A stretch of 64,000 bases of DNA, taken from NCBI GenBank assembly GCA_046565505.1, contig JBKHYJ010000022.1, positions 337,285-401,284 of the forward strand. Direction: 5' to 3'. Under the pieces are notes generated by a model. The model saw only the letters and a list, made by a program, of their open reading frames with translations, ran no database searches and was not told the DNA's origin. Shown piece by piece: positions 53,153 to 62,535 of the stretch (position 1 is its first letter; each line of letters starts with the position of its first letter). The position numbers and the translations under genes were made by a program. The stretch comes from JBKHYJ01 sp046565505. GTDB lineage: Bacteria; Acidobacteriota; Blastocatellia; UBA7656.

Positions 53153-54433
53153 TCATTGCTGCCTTTCCAGCACCCACCCAAGCCATTCGTGCGCGCGCTC
53201 GAAGATCGACCTCCGCTTCCACTCCTCGTAAGTGACCTCGTGGCTTTCCGCCATGTCGCGCGCGAAATCTTCGCGCAGCCGCTCGGCGAGCTGCTCGTTG
53301 AACCCCGCGAGGTTGACTTCGTCGTTCAGCCCGAACGAGCGGTTATCGAAATTCGTCGAGCCCACGACGCTCCATATGCCATCGATGATCATCACCTTCG
53401 CATGGATCATCGCGGGCTTGTACTCGAATATCTGCGCGCCGGCCTTCAGCAAATCGCCGTAAAGGCGGCGGCTCGAAGTCCTGGTCAAGAGGTGGTCGGA
53501 GTGCTTGCCGGGCGTGACGATTTTCACCTCGACCCCGCGGTCCCTCATCGCGCGAATCATCTCTTCGCGCGCGCTCCTGTCGGGCAGGAAATAGGGCGTC
53601 GTGATGTATATGCTCTCGTTGGCCGAAGCCAGCAGCGTTTGAAACAGCATGCGCGCCCGCGTGGAGGCCCCGGCCGAGGGCGCGCTGTTAACGACCATCG
53701 CCTCAAGCTCGCAATGGACTTCGCACAGCGGGAAGTAGCCCTTCCCCGTGAGAATCTCGCCGGACGCTTCGAGCCAGTTTTCGGCGAACGTAGATTGCAG
53801 GTTCGTGACGACCTTCCCCTCCACGCGGAACATGGTGTCGCGCCACCTCCGGCGCTTGTTTTTGCCATGCAGCCAGTGGTCGGCGATCCCCGCCCCGCCT
53901 ACGAACCCGATTTCGCCGTCAACGATGATGAGCTCGCGGTGCGTGCGGTTGTTGATGCGCGGCAGCGTGTACCACCGTATGGGGTGATACCACTCGACGC
54001 GGCCCCCCGCGTCGCGCAACCGTTTGAAGTAGCTGTTCCAGGTGGCGAATGAGCCGATGGCGTCGACGACGACGTTGACGCGCACGCCGGCCCTGGCGCG
54101 CTCGGTCAAAGCGTCCACGAAGCGGCGGGAGACTTCGCCCTTCTGGAATATGTACGCCTCGATGTTGACGCTGTGGCGGGCGCGGCTGATGGCCTCAAGC
54201 TCGGCCTCGTAGAAGGCCTCGCCATTTGTGAGGACCTCGATGCGGTTGTGGCTGTGCACCTGCGCGTCGGTGAGCGCGCCGAGCATGCGCACGAAATCTT
54301 CCGAATCCAGCGAGCCCGGCGGCAGGGCCCGTATCTTATAGCGAAGGCCCGGCTCGAACAGGGCCAGGAAGAGCATGAGGGCTAGGAAGGCGGTGGCGAT
54401 GATGGAGATGACGTTAAACGCCGATAGGTCCAT
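53153..54433 (-). CDS. Phospholipase D / cardiolipin synthase-like protein with an altered first HKD motif
   Basis: 426 residues. N-terminal membrane helix (VISIIATAFLALMLFLALF), then two PLD domains. The second HKD motif is standard (MIHAKVMIIDGIWSVVGSTNFDNRS). The first reads THRELIIVDGEIGFVGGAG, with Glu where Lys is expected. The subfamily with NRTHRE is probably natural, but catalysis would then depend on a changed site. Likely makes cardiolipin or acts on phosphatidyl groups in the inner membrane. Transcribed with the EEP gene. Confidence 0.85.
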   Translation of the reverse strand: MDLSAFNVISIIATAFLALMLFLALFEPGLRYKIRALPPGSLDSEDFVRMLGALTDAQVHSHNRIEVLTNGEAFYEAELEAISRARHSVNIEAYIFQKGEVSRRFVDALTERARAGVRVNVVVDAIGSFATWNSYFKRLRDAGGRVEWYHPIRWYTLPRINNRTHRELIIVDGEIGFVGGAGIADHWLHGKNKRRRWRDTMFRVEGKVVTNLQSTFAENWLEASGEILTGKGYFPLCEVHCELEAMVVNSAPSAGASTRARMLFQTLLASANESIYITTPYFLPDRSAREEMIRAMRDRGVEVKIVTPGKHSDHLLTRTSSRRLYGDLLKAGAQIFEYKPAMIHAKVMIIDGIWSVVGSTNFDNRSFGLNDEVNLAGFNEQLAERLREDFARDMAESHEVTYEEWKRRSIFERAHEWLGWVLERQQ

Positions 54434-54672
54434 GCCGTGAAGAGACGATCAATACTTATTCAACGAGATAATACGCCCGGCTCGATCCAAGCGCGCCGCC
54501 TTCTACCCTGAAGGCTCGGGCGGCCGGGCTTCGACAAATACTTTCGGGAGTCCACGCGCAAAATCATAACACACTTACCCGCGTTCGCGCGCGGATGTCG
54601 GGGGTGATTTGCATCGGCGGCGGCCGGTGAATACAATACGGCGCGGCATTAACAGAGGGGGAGACTCATCCT

Positions 54673-55443
54673 ATGAAACGACTCGAAAAAAAATCGCCGG
54701 GCTTCGGAAGGCTCGCGCTAATCTCTATTCTCGCGGCCGCCGCTTTGGCCGCCGCCGGCCGGGCGGCGCAGGAGCCGGGCCCTTTCCCCGCGCCTAAAAA
54801 AGAGCCCGCCATAATCACCCCCGGCAGGACCGACGGCGACCCGCCTTCGGACGCCATCGTGCTTTTCGACGGCAAGGACTTGTCCAGGTGGCGGGGCGTG
54901 AAGGATGGCGCCGAAGCGAAATGGCAGGTCAGGGATGGTTACATGGAAGTGGTCCCTAAGGCGGGCGACATCGCCACGAAGGAAGAGTTCGGCGACTGCC
55001 AGTTGCACGTCGAGTGGGCCTCGCCCTCTGAGGTGAAAGGCGAGGACCAGGAGCGCGGCAACAGCGGCGTTTTCCTGATGGGGCGATACGAGGTGCAGGT
55101 GCTGGATTCGTATAACAACAAGACTTACTACCACGGGCAGGCGGGGGCGATTTACAAGCAGCATGCCCCGCTGGTCAATGCCTGCCGCAGGCCCGGCGAG
55201 TGGCAGACGTACGACATTATCTTCAAGGCCCCGAAGTTTGACGAGCAGGGGAAAGTCACGGAGCGCGCCCGGATAACCGTGCTGCACAATGGCGTGCTGA
55301 TTCATAACAACGCGGAGATATACGGCAACACCTGGCACGACAGGCCCGCGCTCTACATCGCGCACGGGCCGAAGGCCCCGCTGAAGCTGCAAGACCACGG
55401 GGACCTTGTGAGGTATCGTAATATCTGGATCAGGCAATTGTAG
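54673..55443 (+). CDS. DUF1080 (3-keto-disaccharide hydrolase-like) exported protein
   Basis: 256 residues: signal peptide (ISILAAAALAAAGRAAQ) and one DUF1080 jelly-roll domain, with motifs VLFDGKDLSRWRG, GNSGVFLMGRYEVQVLDSY and GQAGAIYKQHAP. The fold resembles concanavalin-like glucanases and members were shown to act on 3-keto-glycosides. Periplasmic location is expected. It stands alone between the PLD gene and a cytochrome gene on the other strand. Confidence 0.9.
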   Translation: MKRLEKKSPGFGRLALISILAAAALAAAGRAAQEPGPFPAPKKEPAIITPGRTDGDPPSDAIVLFDGKDLSRWRGVKDGAEAKWQVRDGYMEVVPKAGDIATKEEFGDCQLHVEWASPSEVKGEDQERGNSGVFLMGRYEVQVLDSYNNKTYYHGQAGAIYKQHAPLVNACRRPGEWQTYDIIFKAPKFDEQGKVTERARITVLHNGVLIHNNAEIYGNTWHDRPALYIAHGPKAPLKLQDHGDLVRYRNIWIRQL

Positions 55444-55503
55444 GCCGGAGGCCGGCCGCGCCGGGACGGGTGGCTATCGCGCCCGCGCAGGTGCCGCGAC
55501 AGG

Positions 55504-56649
55504 TCATTTCGGGGTGGGGTCGTCGGGCCTGACGATGCGAATCCAGTGGTCCGTGAATTTAAAGTGCATCTCGCGCAGTTCGACCTTCGGCATGTGGCAC
55601 GTCACGCACTGCTTCTTGCCGGCGGGGCAGGCGGGCGCCATCCGGGCCTCGGTGGCTGCTTCTTTGGGGTCCGAGAGGTGGCAGGCGAAACATTTCGAGT
55701 CGTAGAAAGATGGATCGTGCTCCAGCTTATCATGCGGGTCATGACAGCCGACGCAACTGATGCGGCGGTCGTTCATGACGTGGCCGCGGCTATTGAAGAT
55801 TCGGTAAGGCTGAAAGCGGATGTTGTTGACCCCGCCCTGGTCCGGCAGAAGCATTACCCTGTCGAAGCTCTGGTGGCATGAGCCACAAAACTCTTGCGAC
55901 AGGTCCAGCGCGTCGAGCCGCCTCGGGTCGAAAATTTGCGGGTCCTTGAAGTCACCTGACTTGACGGCCGCGACATGTTTTTCGCCGGGCCCATGACAAG
56001 CCTCGCAGCCGATGCCGGGGGTCAGCCGGCCTAGCTGTAGCCGCGACCCGCTGACGGCCGCCGTGGAGTGGCAACTGAAACAGCCCTGCGCCGCCTCCTC
56101 ACTCATGGGCCGGCCCAGCGCGCCTTCGAGCGACGCGGGCGTCGAGCGCGGGTGTAAGATTGTAATGTCGAGTCCCCCGTTTCCCTTGAAGTAACTGACG
56201 CGGCTCTCGTAAAGGGAGCCGTTATGCCGGAATATGTACGTCTGGCCCGCGACGCCCTGCCCGAAACAATAGAGGATAGGCTCGGAGATGGTGTTGACGC
56301 CATCGCTGACGGTGTATACGCTGCGGCCGCCTTGCCGCGTAATCTGGTATGAGTATGGCCCGTTGCGGAATGTTAACCGGGGGTTGGCGATTAACACCTG
56401 ACAGTCGGCGGCCGCTTCCATTGCATGGGCCATGGGGGTGGCCGACTGAATTGACGCCTTAGACGCGTGGCACCGCGCGCACGCCGCGCTCCCGACGTAA
56501 CCGACGCCGGAGAACTCGCGGGCGGGCCGCCATCTGGATAACGGGTTATTCTGTTGGACCTGGCCCTGCCCGCGCAGGTTGCCGAAGCAGGCGAAGGCGC
56601 AGATGGCGAGCGAGGCCAGAGCTAAAGTTTTCTTGATGCCATGCGCCAT
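55504..56649 (-). CDS. Seven-haem c-type cytochrome
   Basis: 381 residues with a signal peptide (LALASLAICAFACFG). Seven CxxCH haem motifs: CARCH, CFSCH, CEACH, CGSCH, CVGCH, CFACH and CVTCH. The first is separated from the second by about 125 haem-free residues that form a beta-rich domain (YSYQITRQGGRSVYTVSDGV, QTYIFRHNGSLYESRVSY). The protein resembles the cytochrome c554/NrfA-type multihaem proteins with a YVGSAACARCHASK start. Role in periplasmic electron transfer; the donor and acceptor are not in the window. Confidence 0.88.
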   Translation of the reverse strand: MAHGIKKTLALASLAICAFACFGNLRGQGQVQQNNPLSRWRPAREFSGVGYVGSAACARCHASKASIQSATPMAHAMEAAADCQVLIANPRLTFRNGPYSYQITRQGGRSVYTVSDGVNTISEPILYCFGQGVAGQTYIFRHNGSLYESRVSYFKGNGGLDITILHPRSTPASLEGALGRPMSEEAAQGCFSCHSTAAVSGSRLQLGRLTPGIGCEACHGPGEKHVAAVKSGDFKDPQIFDPRRLDALDLSQEFCGSCHQSFDRVMLLPDQGGVNNIRFQPYRIFNSRGHVMNDRRISCVGCHDPHDKLEHDPSFYDSKCFACHLSDPKEAATEARMAPACPAGKKQCVTCHMPKVELREMHFKFTDHWIRIVRPDDPTPK

Positions 56650-56809
56650 TCATCCACCTGTCTATCGATAGCCGTGACAATGATGGTAATCCCGGCCATG
56701 AAATTAGACAATTGATAATTGCCGTGCGGGCCGGCGCGCGTGAAACTCCCTCAACCTTTGAATCACTTTTAGATATAATCTCTACAACAAAGTGCGAGGA
56801 GGGACCTGC

Positions 56810-57676
<867 letters not shown>

Positions 57677-57728
57677 ACCTGTTCGGGCTTGCCGCCTGAA
57701 TGGTGAGCCTTGAGGTGGGAGCGACGCC

Positions 57729-58484
57729 ATGAAGGCAGAGCCGGTCAACACCATAGAGGATGCCTTGAGCCGCCTGGGAGTCACGGCGGCCACGCTCGGC
57801 CCCGGCGAAAAACGCGCCCTTGACGAGCAGGGCTATCTCCTACTGCGCGACGCCATAGATAAAGGGTGGCTGGAGCAGTTGCGCGCGGCGTTCGAGCAGG
57901 TGAGTTCGAGACAGTCGCATGCGTCGGCCGAGCGGCAGAGCGGCACTCGACACCTGAAGGATTTGGTTAACGAAGGGGATGTGTTCAGAGGCATATACAC
58001 GCACGGGAAACTGCTGGCCGCGACCCACCATGTGCTGGGCCGTTCGTTCAGTTTATTCCAGTTGCATGGGCGCGACCCGCTGCCCGGCTACGGCCAGCAG
58101 GGGTTACACACGGACTGGCGGCCGCGGTCGCCGCGTGAGCCGTTTAACATTGTCACCGCGATATGGCTTCTGGATGATTTTACTCCGGCAAATGGCGCGA
58201 CCCGCCTCGTGCCGGGGACCCATCGCCTGGCGGGCCAGGTGCCCAAGACAATGGCCGACCCTGCCAGCCGCCACCCAGACCAGATACAGGTATCAGCCGG
58301 GGCCGGCTCCGTGATTATTTTTAACGGCCACGTCTGGCACAGCGGCATGCGCAACGACAGCCGCGGCCCCCGCCGGGTGTTGCAGTGCCAACTGCTGGCG
58401 CGCGAGTACCTCGGCGCGGCTCAGATTGCGCGCGACGCCGCTACGCCGACCGAGCCGGAAATTCGCTATATTTTAGGCGCCTAG
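57729..58484 (+). CDS. Phytanoyl-CoA dioxygenase family protein
   Basis: 251 residues, Fe(II)/2-oxoglutarate dioxygenase fold. The Fe ligands appear as HTDW (His-x-Asp) near residue 125 and the distal His in GHVWHSGMRN near 200, with an Arg in GPRRVLQCQ for 2-oxoglutarate. It lies 52 bp after the GH16 gene. Family members hydroxylate very diverse small molecules; the substrate is unknown. Confidence 0.88.
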   Translation: MKAEPVNTIEDALSRLGVTAATLGPGEKRALDEQGYLLLRDAIDKGWLEQLRAAFEQVSSRQSHASAERQSGTRHLKDLVNEGDVFRGIYTHGKLLAATHHVLGRSFSLFQLHGRDPLPGYGQQGLHTDWRPRSPREPFNIVTAIWLLDDFTPANGATRLVPGTHRLAGQVPKTMADPASRHPDQIQVSAGAGSVIIFNGHVWHSGMRNDSRGPRRVLQCQLLAREYLGAAQIARDAATPTEPEIRYILGA

Positions 58485-58580
58485 CCGCCGGCCCCACGCG
58501 GCGGCACCCTGCTTGAAAGCCGCGCGCGGAGTCGGACTACTCACTTATCATTGTGGCAGCCGATTCTTGCGACAGAGGGA

Positions 58581-59420
58581 TTAAATCGGTTGCTTGCCGG
58601 AACGGCTTCCGTACCTGCGCGCGAAAACCGCTGTAAACTCGCCGCCCATGAATAGTATTTGCGACGAGAGGTACACCCAGCTTATGAGCGCCAGGATAGA
58701 CCCGACCGAGCCATAGTTTTTGAAGCTGCTCAGGGCGATATAGTAAGCGATCGCGAATTGCAGCATGCTCCACAGTATCCCAGTCATCGCGGCCCCCAAC
58801 CACACGTCACGCCAGGCGACATGCGTCTGCGGAAGGTACTTAAACAGCAACGCGAAGATAAAAGTGAGGGCGCAGATGCTCACAAGAATCTGCGCCGCCC
58901 CCCATATCAACCCGCCGCCCGGCAACGTCGCCATAAACCTTCCTGCTGCCGTTAAGGCGGCGCTGAAGATCATCGACACGAGTAACAAGAATGCTACGGC
59001 CAGCACGAGCGAGAGTGAAGAAAACGTCATGCGGAGAAATTCCATCGGGCCCCCCCGCCCACGTGACTCGACGGCCCAGAAAATATTGAACGCGCTGACA
59101 AGCTCGCCGAAAACCCAGGAGGCTCCGAGGAAGAGAATGATAATTCCTAATACCCCGGAAGACTGCCGCGTGCGGGTGGCCGATTCGAGCGTCGCCAGAA
59201 AATCGTCGCGAAATCCGCCCGTCACGCTCGCCAGCGCGTCGAGTATCGCGTCGCGCGCCGAATCGGAGTTGAAATAAACCAGCTTGATTATGACCAGGAC
59301 CACAAGGATGAGCGGGAATATAGAGAAGAGAGTGTAGTACGAGAGTGACGCGCCGAGGCGGAGGCAGTTGTCGGCATTCCACTTAACGGCGGTGTCCTTG
59401 AAAAGCGACAATATATCCAT
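58581..59420 (-). CDS. YihY/BrkB family membrane protein
   Basis: 279 residues from the Met at 59420. Six to seven membrane segments with family motifs KWNADNCLRLGASLSYYTLFSIFP, LGASWVFGELVSAFNIFW and YGSVGSILALISWVYLSSQILFMGGEF. YihY proteins were once annotated as ribonuclease BN; they are now regarded as probable transporters of unknown substrate. Stands alone. Confidence 0.92.
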   Translation of the reverse strand: MDILSLFKDTAVKWNADNCLRLGASLSYYTLFSIFPLILVVLVIIKLVYFNSDSARDAILDALASVTGGFRDDFLATLESATRTRQSSGVLGIIILFLGASWVFGELVSAFNIFWAVESRGRGGPMEFLRMTFSSLSLVLAVAFLLLVSMIFSAALTAAGRFMATLPGGGLIWGAAQILVSICALTFIFALLFKYLPQTHVAWRDVWLGAAMTGILWSMLQFAIAYYIALSSFKNYGSVGSILALISWVYLSSQILFMGGEFTAVFARRYGSRSGKQPI

Positions 59421-59710
59421 CCGGCGCAATCGCATACTAATCTTTTACACTCGAATGACGCCCGGTAACAAACCCTTGCCGGCGCGTGGCCGGAGGTCGG
59501 ACAGCCCGTGCATCTCATTTCTCCTGCTCGCGCGACGACCCGGCCGGCGAGGCGACCGGGCGAGAGAGTTTCCCGCGGGCGGGTCCGTAACGCGCGGGGC
59601 CCTCGAGCATACGACCGCTTGACTATACAGACTTACATCCGGCTCCCGCAGTGGTTACAATCCTCATGTGGGCTACGTGAACATGCTTGGGGGACAAAGA
59701 GGACGAGCAA

Positions 59711-60214
59711 ATGCAGAATACGGTTGGGACTGAAATGAAAGCTATGCCCATCAACATCGGCATTGAAGAGAATGACCGGAGAGGGATCGCGCAGGGGCTT
59801 TCTAAGTTGTTGGCCGACACATACACGCTGTATCTGAAGACACACAACTTTCACTGGAATGTCACCGGGCCGATGTTTCAAACTTTACACCTGATGTTCG
59901 AGCAGCAATACAACGAGCTGGCGCTGGCCGTCGATCAGATAGCGGAGCGTATACGGGCGCTCGGGTTTCCCGCGCCCGGGACCTACAGAGAGTTTTCGCA
60001 ATTATCATCTATAAAAGAGGAAGAGGGGGCCCCGGGCGCGGAAGAGATGATAAGGTTATTGGTAGAAGGGCAGGAGGCAGTGGTGCGCACGGCTCGCTCG
60101 ATATTTCCTGTGGTGGAGCGAGTCAATGATGAGCCGACGGCAGACTTGCTGACTCAGAGGATGCAGGTGCACGAGAAGACCGCGTGGATGCTGAGGAGCC
60201 TGCTTGCCGGATGA
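59711..60214 (+). CDS. dps: Dps-type ferritin, starvation/oxidative DNA protection
   Basis: 167 residues with the Dps ferroxidase signature YLKTHNFHWNVTGPMFQTLH and EQQYNELALAVDQIAERIRAL. Dps forms a 12-mer that oxidises and stores iron and shields DNA in the cytoplasm. A start at ATG 59711 is chosen; ATG 59744 is another possibility. Strongly different in composition from the cassettes that follow, so it marks the end of the chromosomal backbone here. Confidence 0.93.
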   Translation: MQNTVGTEMKAMPINIGIEENDRRGIAQGLSKLLADTYTLYLKTHNFHWNVTGPMFQTLHLMFEQQYNELALAVDQIAERIRALGFPAPGTYREFSQLSSIKEEEGAPGAEEMIRLLVEGQEAVVRTARSIFPVVERVNDEPTADLLTQRMQVHEKTAWMLRSLLAG

Positions 60215-60281
60215 ATAAAAAAAGCATGCGAGTATGGCTGGGCGGGCCCGGCCTGATGACGGACTATCAGAACGCCGGGGA

Positions 60282-60326
60282 GGCGCGCGGCGGGTGATTT
60301 TTCTTGACCCCTGATGGCCGCGCGCC
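60282..60326 (+). terminator. Hairpin downstream of dps
   Basis: GGCGCGCGGC (60282-60291) pairs perfectly with GCCGCGCGCC (60317-60326), loop 25 bases with a T-rich part. Possibly the transcript end of dps. Confidence 0.45.
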
Positions 60327-60391
60327 GCAACGTCTCAGCTTAATTCCGGCAGCGAAAATACTCATAGACAGCCGGGCAGGTTGCGGGGTTG

Positions 60392-60731
60392 GTGTCCTGC
60401 AATGTAGGGCTCCAGATCAAGTTGGCGCGCAGGGAGGCCAGAGCCGTATTCTCCGGTAAGGTTATAGAGCTAACCCCGGCCCCAGGAGCTTACCCTGATA
60501 GTTAAGTTTAAGGTGGCGAGCTACCGGAAAGGGAGTGGCGGTGATGAGATTACGGCGAGCACTCCTCTGTCGCCTGCCGTCTGCGGATTTAGCTTTGAGA
60601 AGGACAAGAGCTATTTGGTCTATGCATATAGATTGAAAGAGGAGGCGCTAGGAACAGACACCTGCGAGAGAGCGAGGGCGCTTGAAGGTGCAGAAGAGGA
60701 GATAAAAGTACTAGAGAAGCTGCGCAGGTAG
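60392..60731 (+). pseudogene. Netrin/TIMP-like (NTR) domain protein remnant, frameshifted
   Basis: Two frames contribute. The first reads REARAVFSGKVIELTPAPGAYPD (about 60431-60500); after a shift near 60500 the second reads KFKVASYRKG, then VCGFSFEKDKSYLVYAY and CERARALEGAEEEI to the TAG at 60731. This is the pattern of bacterial NTR/TIMP-like domains (VFxGxV..., CGxxFxxGxxYLVYA, C-R-T-R). The signal peptide and first cysteines are not seen. It lies just before the first attC-like repeat and may be a decayed cassette gene or the end of the backbone. Confidence 0.6.
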
Positions 60732-60779
60732 AGAGAAGACGGAGAAGGTATAAGTGGCGAGCGGAAGCCTGGCAAAGGC

Positions 60780-60878
60780 ATGCAGCGGAGCGCGGCGAGC
60801 TAATCTCACCTCGTTATCTCAAAACTACGTGCCGCGCCCAGGTGTTACGCGCGGCCCCGCTGAGCCGAGGTGTTGGGA
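60780..60878 (+). repeat. attC-like site 1 (upstream of grpB)
   Basis: Right half GCGCGGCCCCGCTGAGCCGAGG followed by GTTGGGA (60872-60878), close to the attC right box GTTRRRY. This right half recurs at 63249-63281 and 63863-63892. The left box is degenerate. The central part (GCGGCGAGCTAATCTCACCTCG) is a diverged copy of the centre of the other sites. Confidence 0.5.
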
Positions 60879-60893
60879 GGCACGAAGAGGCAG

Positions 60894-61433
60894 ATGAGCG
60901 AATCTCTTGAGATTGTACCCTACGACCCGGAATGGCCTAGCGCCTTCTCGGCGGAGCGCGCCCGCATCGCTGCAGCGTTGGGCGCCCTCGCTCTCAGGAT
61001 CGATCACAACGGGTCCACCTCAGTCCCCGGCCTCGCCGCTAAGCCGATCATTGACATCCAGGTCTCAGTTCGTCAGCTTCAACCCATAGAGACATACGCC
61101 GCCCCGCTCGTGCGGCTCGGATACGTGCATGTGCCTCACGCGGACGACTCCTTCTGCCCCTTCTTCCACAGGCCCGCGGCGTGGCCGCACACTCACCATG
61201 TGCATGTCGTTGAGAGGGGTGGGGCCGAGGAGCGCCGGACCCTCGCGTTTCGAGATTACCTGCGTGAGCACCGGAAAGCGGCTCAAGAGTATGAGGATCT
61301 AAAGCGCGGGCTCATGTCCAAGCACAGCGCGGCGGATTTCTCCTCCCGCCAGGCGTACGCGGAGGCGAAGACAGTGTTTATCAGTAGGGTAACTGAGCGT
61401 GCCCTGGCGGAGGGGTATCCGCGTGAGTCCTGA
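60894..61433 (+). CDS. GrpB/UPF0157 family nucleotidyltransferase-like protein (cassette gene)
   Basis: 179 residues from ATG 60894 (GAGG upstream). Family motifs: IVPYDPEWPSAFSAER at the N terminus, NGSTSVPGLAAKPIID (nucleotidyltransferase-like GS and acidic residues) near 45-60, and THHVHVVERGG further on. GrpB proteins belong to the pol-beta nucleotidyltransferase superfamily and their substrates are unknown. The gene fills almost exactly the space between attC-like sites 1 and 2 and its stop lies 7 bp before site 2, as expected of an integron cassette. GrpB genes are common cassette cargo. Confidence 0.88.
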   Translation: MSESLEIVPYDPEWPSAFSAERARIAAALGALALRIDHNGSTSVPGLAAKPIIDIQVSVRQLQPIETYAAPLVRLGYVHVPHADDSFCPFFHRPAAWPHTHHVHVVERGGAEERRTLAFRDYLREHRKAAQEYEDLKRGLMSKHSAADFSSRQAYAEAKTVFISRVTERALAEGYPRES

Positions 61434-61439
61434 AGTGCC

Positions 61440-61520
61440 ATCCAACACAGACATGCGCCGGGGCGCGAAGCGGATTTCGCATGAATGGCAGCCCCGTTCG
61501 CGCGCCCTCTGATGTTGACA
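61440..61520 (+). repeat. attC-like site 2
   Basis: Left box ATCCAAC (61440-61446, fits RYYYAAC) and right box GTTGACA (61514-61520) enclose an 81-bp imperfect inverted repeat. The outer arms CCAACACAGA and CTCTGATGTTG pair with one bulge. The central GGCGCGAAGCGGATTTCGCATG is shared with site 5 (GGCCGCGAAGCGAATTTCTCATG), supporting one attC family. Confidence 0.62.
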
Positions 61521-61526
61521 CTAGAT

Positions 61527-61611
61527 GCCTAACTGCGACTCGGCCAGTCGATGAGTAAAGATTACGACAAAAGCAAAGCGGGAGACATAAGCAAACTTCG
61601 CATTAATAGGC
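61527..61611 (+). repeat. attC-like site 3 (degenerate)
   Basis: GCCTAAC (61527-61533) followed by TGCGA pairs with TTCGCATTAATAGGC ending at 61611, an 85-bp imperfect inverted repeat. The left box fits RYYYAAC; the right box has diverged. Confidence 0.4.
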
Positions 61612-61639
61612 TTCAAGTCCCGTAACCCGCTGTATCTGC

Positions 61640-61894
61640 TCACCGACCTTTATAGAAGTTGTAGGATTCACAATCTGCACCCTGCAGCTTGTACATCGTG
61701 TTCTTCTTCTCGTCCGTTACCTTCTCGATCCGGCCTTCGTTGACCAGCTCGCGGCAGCGTCTTCCAACTGTATCCGCTAAGCTGTGGCTATCAGTTCTTA
61801 CTCGGATATGGTCTTGAATATGACCTTTGTACTGAGGGGTGCGCTTCTCTTGAAGGTACTGGATTATTAAAGATTTTACTGAGGGTTGTTTCAT
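61640..61894 (-). CDS. Small winged-helix-like protein, reverse orientation in the array
   Basis: 84 residues. The pattern KSLIIQYLQEKRT, SLADTVGRRCRELVNEGRIEKV and a beta wing (KKNTMYKL) matches a short winged-helix DNA-binding domain. It is transcribed against the array direction, which in integrons usually implies its own promoter. Codon use is AT-richer than in the chromosomal genes. Function unknown; transcription regulation is plausible. Confidence 0.6.
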   Translation of the reverse strand: MKQPSVKSLIIQYLQEKRTPQYKGHIQDHIRVRTDSHSLADTVGRRCRELVNEGRIEKVTDEKKNTMYKLQGADCESYNFYKGR

Positions 61895-61950
61895 ACTTTA
61901 CAAGCTATGAGTTTGAGACTACATTAGATGTCATCATTGAGGAGGTCACT

Positions 61951-62193
61951 ATGCGACATCTAATGTTTAGAGTTCTTGTCCTACTGGCGATGATTGGGCT
62001 TCTCGTTTTTGCTCCCGTGCAGGAGTCTAGGGTCAAAGCTGACTCGGCATGTGTGCAAAGTTGTTATGCTCAATACCAATGGTGCCTTAACGGTGGTGGA
62101 GGGGATTTCTTCGGGTGCTGTGCTGCATATAACGAGTGCCTTCAAGAAAATTGTGCCACTGGCCCGAAATGCCAACTGCCGATTTATCCATAA
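61951..62193 (+). CDS. Secreted cysteine-rich small protein
   Basis: 80 residues with a perfect GAGGAGG ribosome site. Signal peptide (FRVLVLLAMIGLLVFA) is followed by a mature part of about 50 residues with eight cysteines: SACVQSCYAQYQWC, FGCCAAYNEC, LQENC and PKC. The spacing C-x3-C-x6-C...CC-x5-C-x4-C suggests four disulfides. No family is recognised. It could be a bacteriocin-like or structural secreted peptide; a cassette location is compatible with a niche function. Confidence 0.68.
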   Translation: MRHLMFRVLVLLAMIGLLVFAPVQESRVKADSACVQSCYAQYQWCLNGGGGDFFGCCAAYNECLQENCATGPKCQLPIYP

Positions 62194-62196
62194 ATT

Positions 62197-62535
62197 CTAA
62201 AGTTCGTATCGCTCGGCTTTTAGGAAGTATTTGAGTGAGCGTATAAGCTCAATCATAAGCTCCCTTGTGTCGCGGGCTTCTCGCTTGGCTATATACTCGG
62301 CGGAAGTCTCGGCCAGTATTTTAGCTCGGTTGGCTTTAGCTTCCTTTTCATAGCACTCAAGTAACTTGACGTTATGTGCAACGTCGCGCCGCCTTATTTC
62401 ATCGTTCACTATTCCCAGAAGTGAAGTAAGCTCTTGTACGGAGGCCTTCAAGGATGTCCGTAAGCTTGTTGAAGCGGTGTTTAAATCAACCGACTTTGGA
62501 CTGCGGATATTGTAAGGTTTCACAATGATGCGCAT
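62197..62535 (-). CDS. Hypothetical helical protein, reverse orientation in the array
   Basis: 112 residues, stop 3 bp from the end of the Cys-rich gene on the other strand. Predicted to be almost entirely helical with charged heptad-like segments (LKASVQELTSLLGIVNDEIRRR, ECYEKEAKANRAKILAE). No signal or membrane helix. Its start codon overlaps an RYYYAAC box (ATCTAAC 62534-62540). No family recognised. Confidence 0.55.
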   Translation of the reverse strand: MRIIVKPYNIRSPKSVDLNTASTSLRTSLKASVQELTSLLGIVNDEIRRRDVAHNVKLLECYEKEAKANRAKILAETSAEYIAKREARDTRELMIELIRSLKYFLKAERYEL

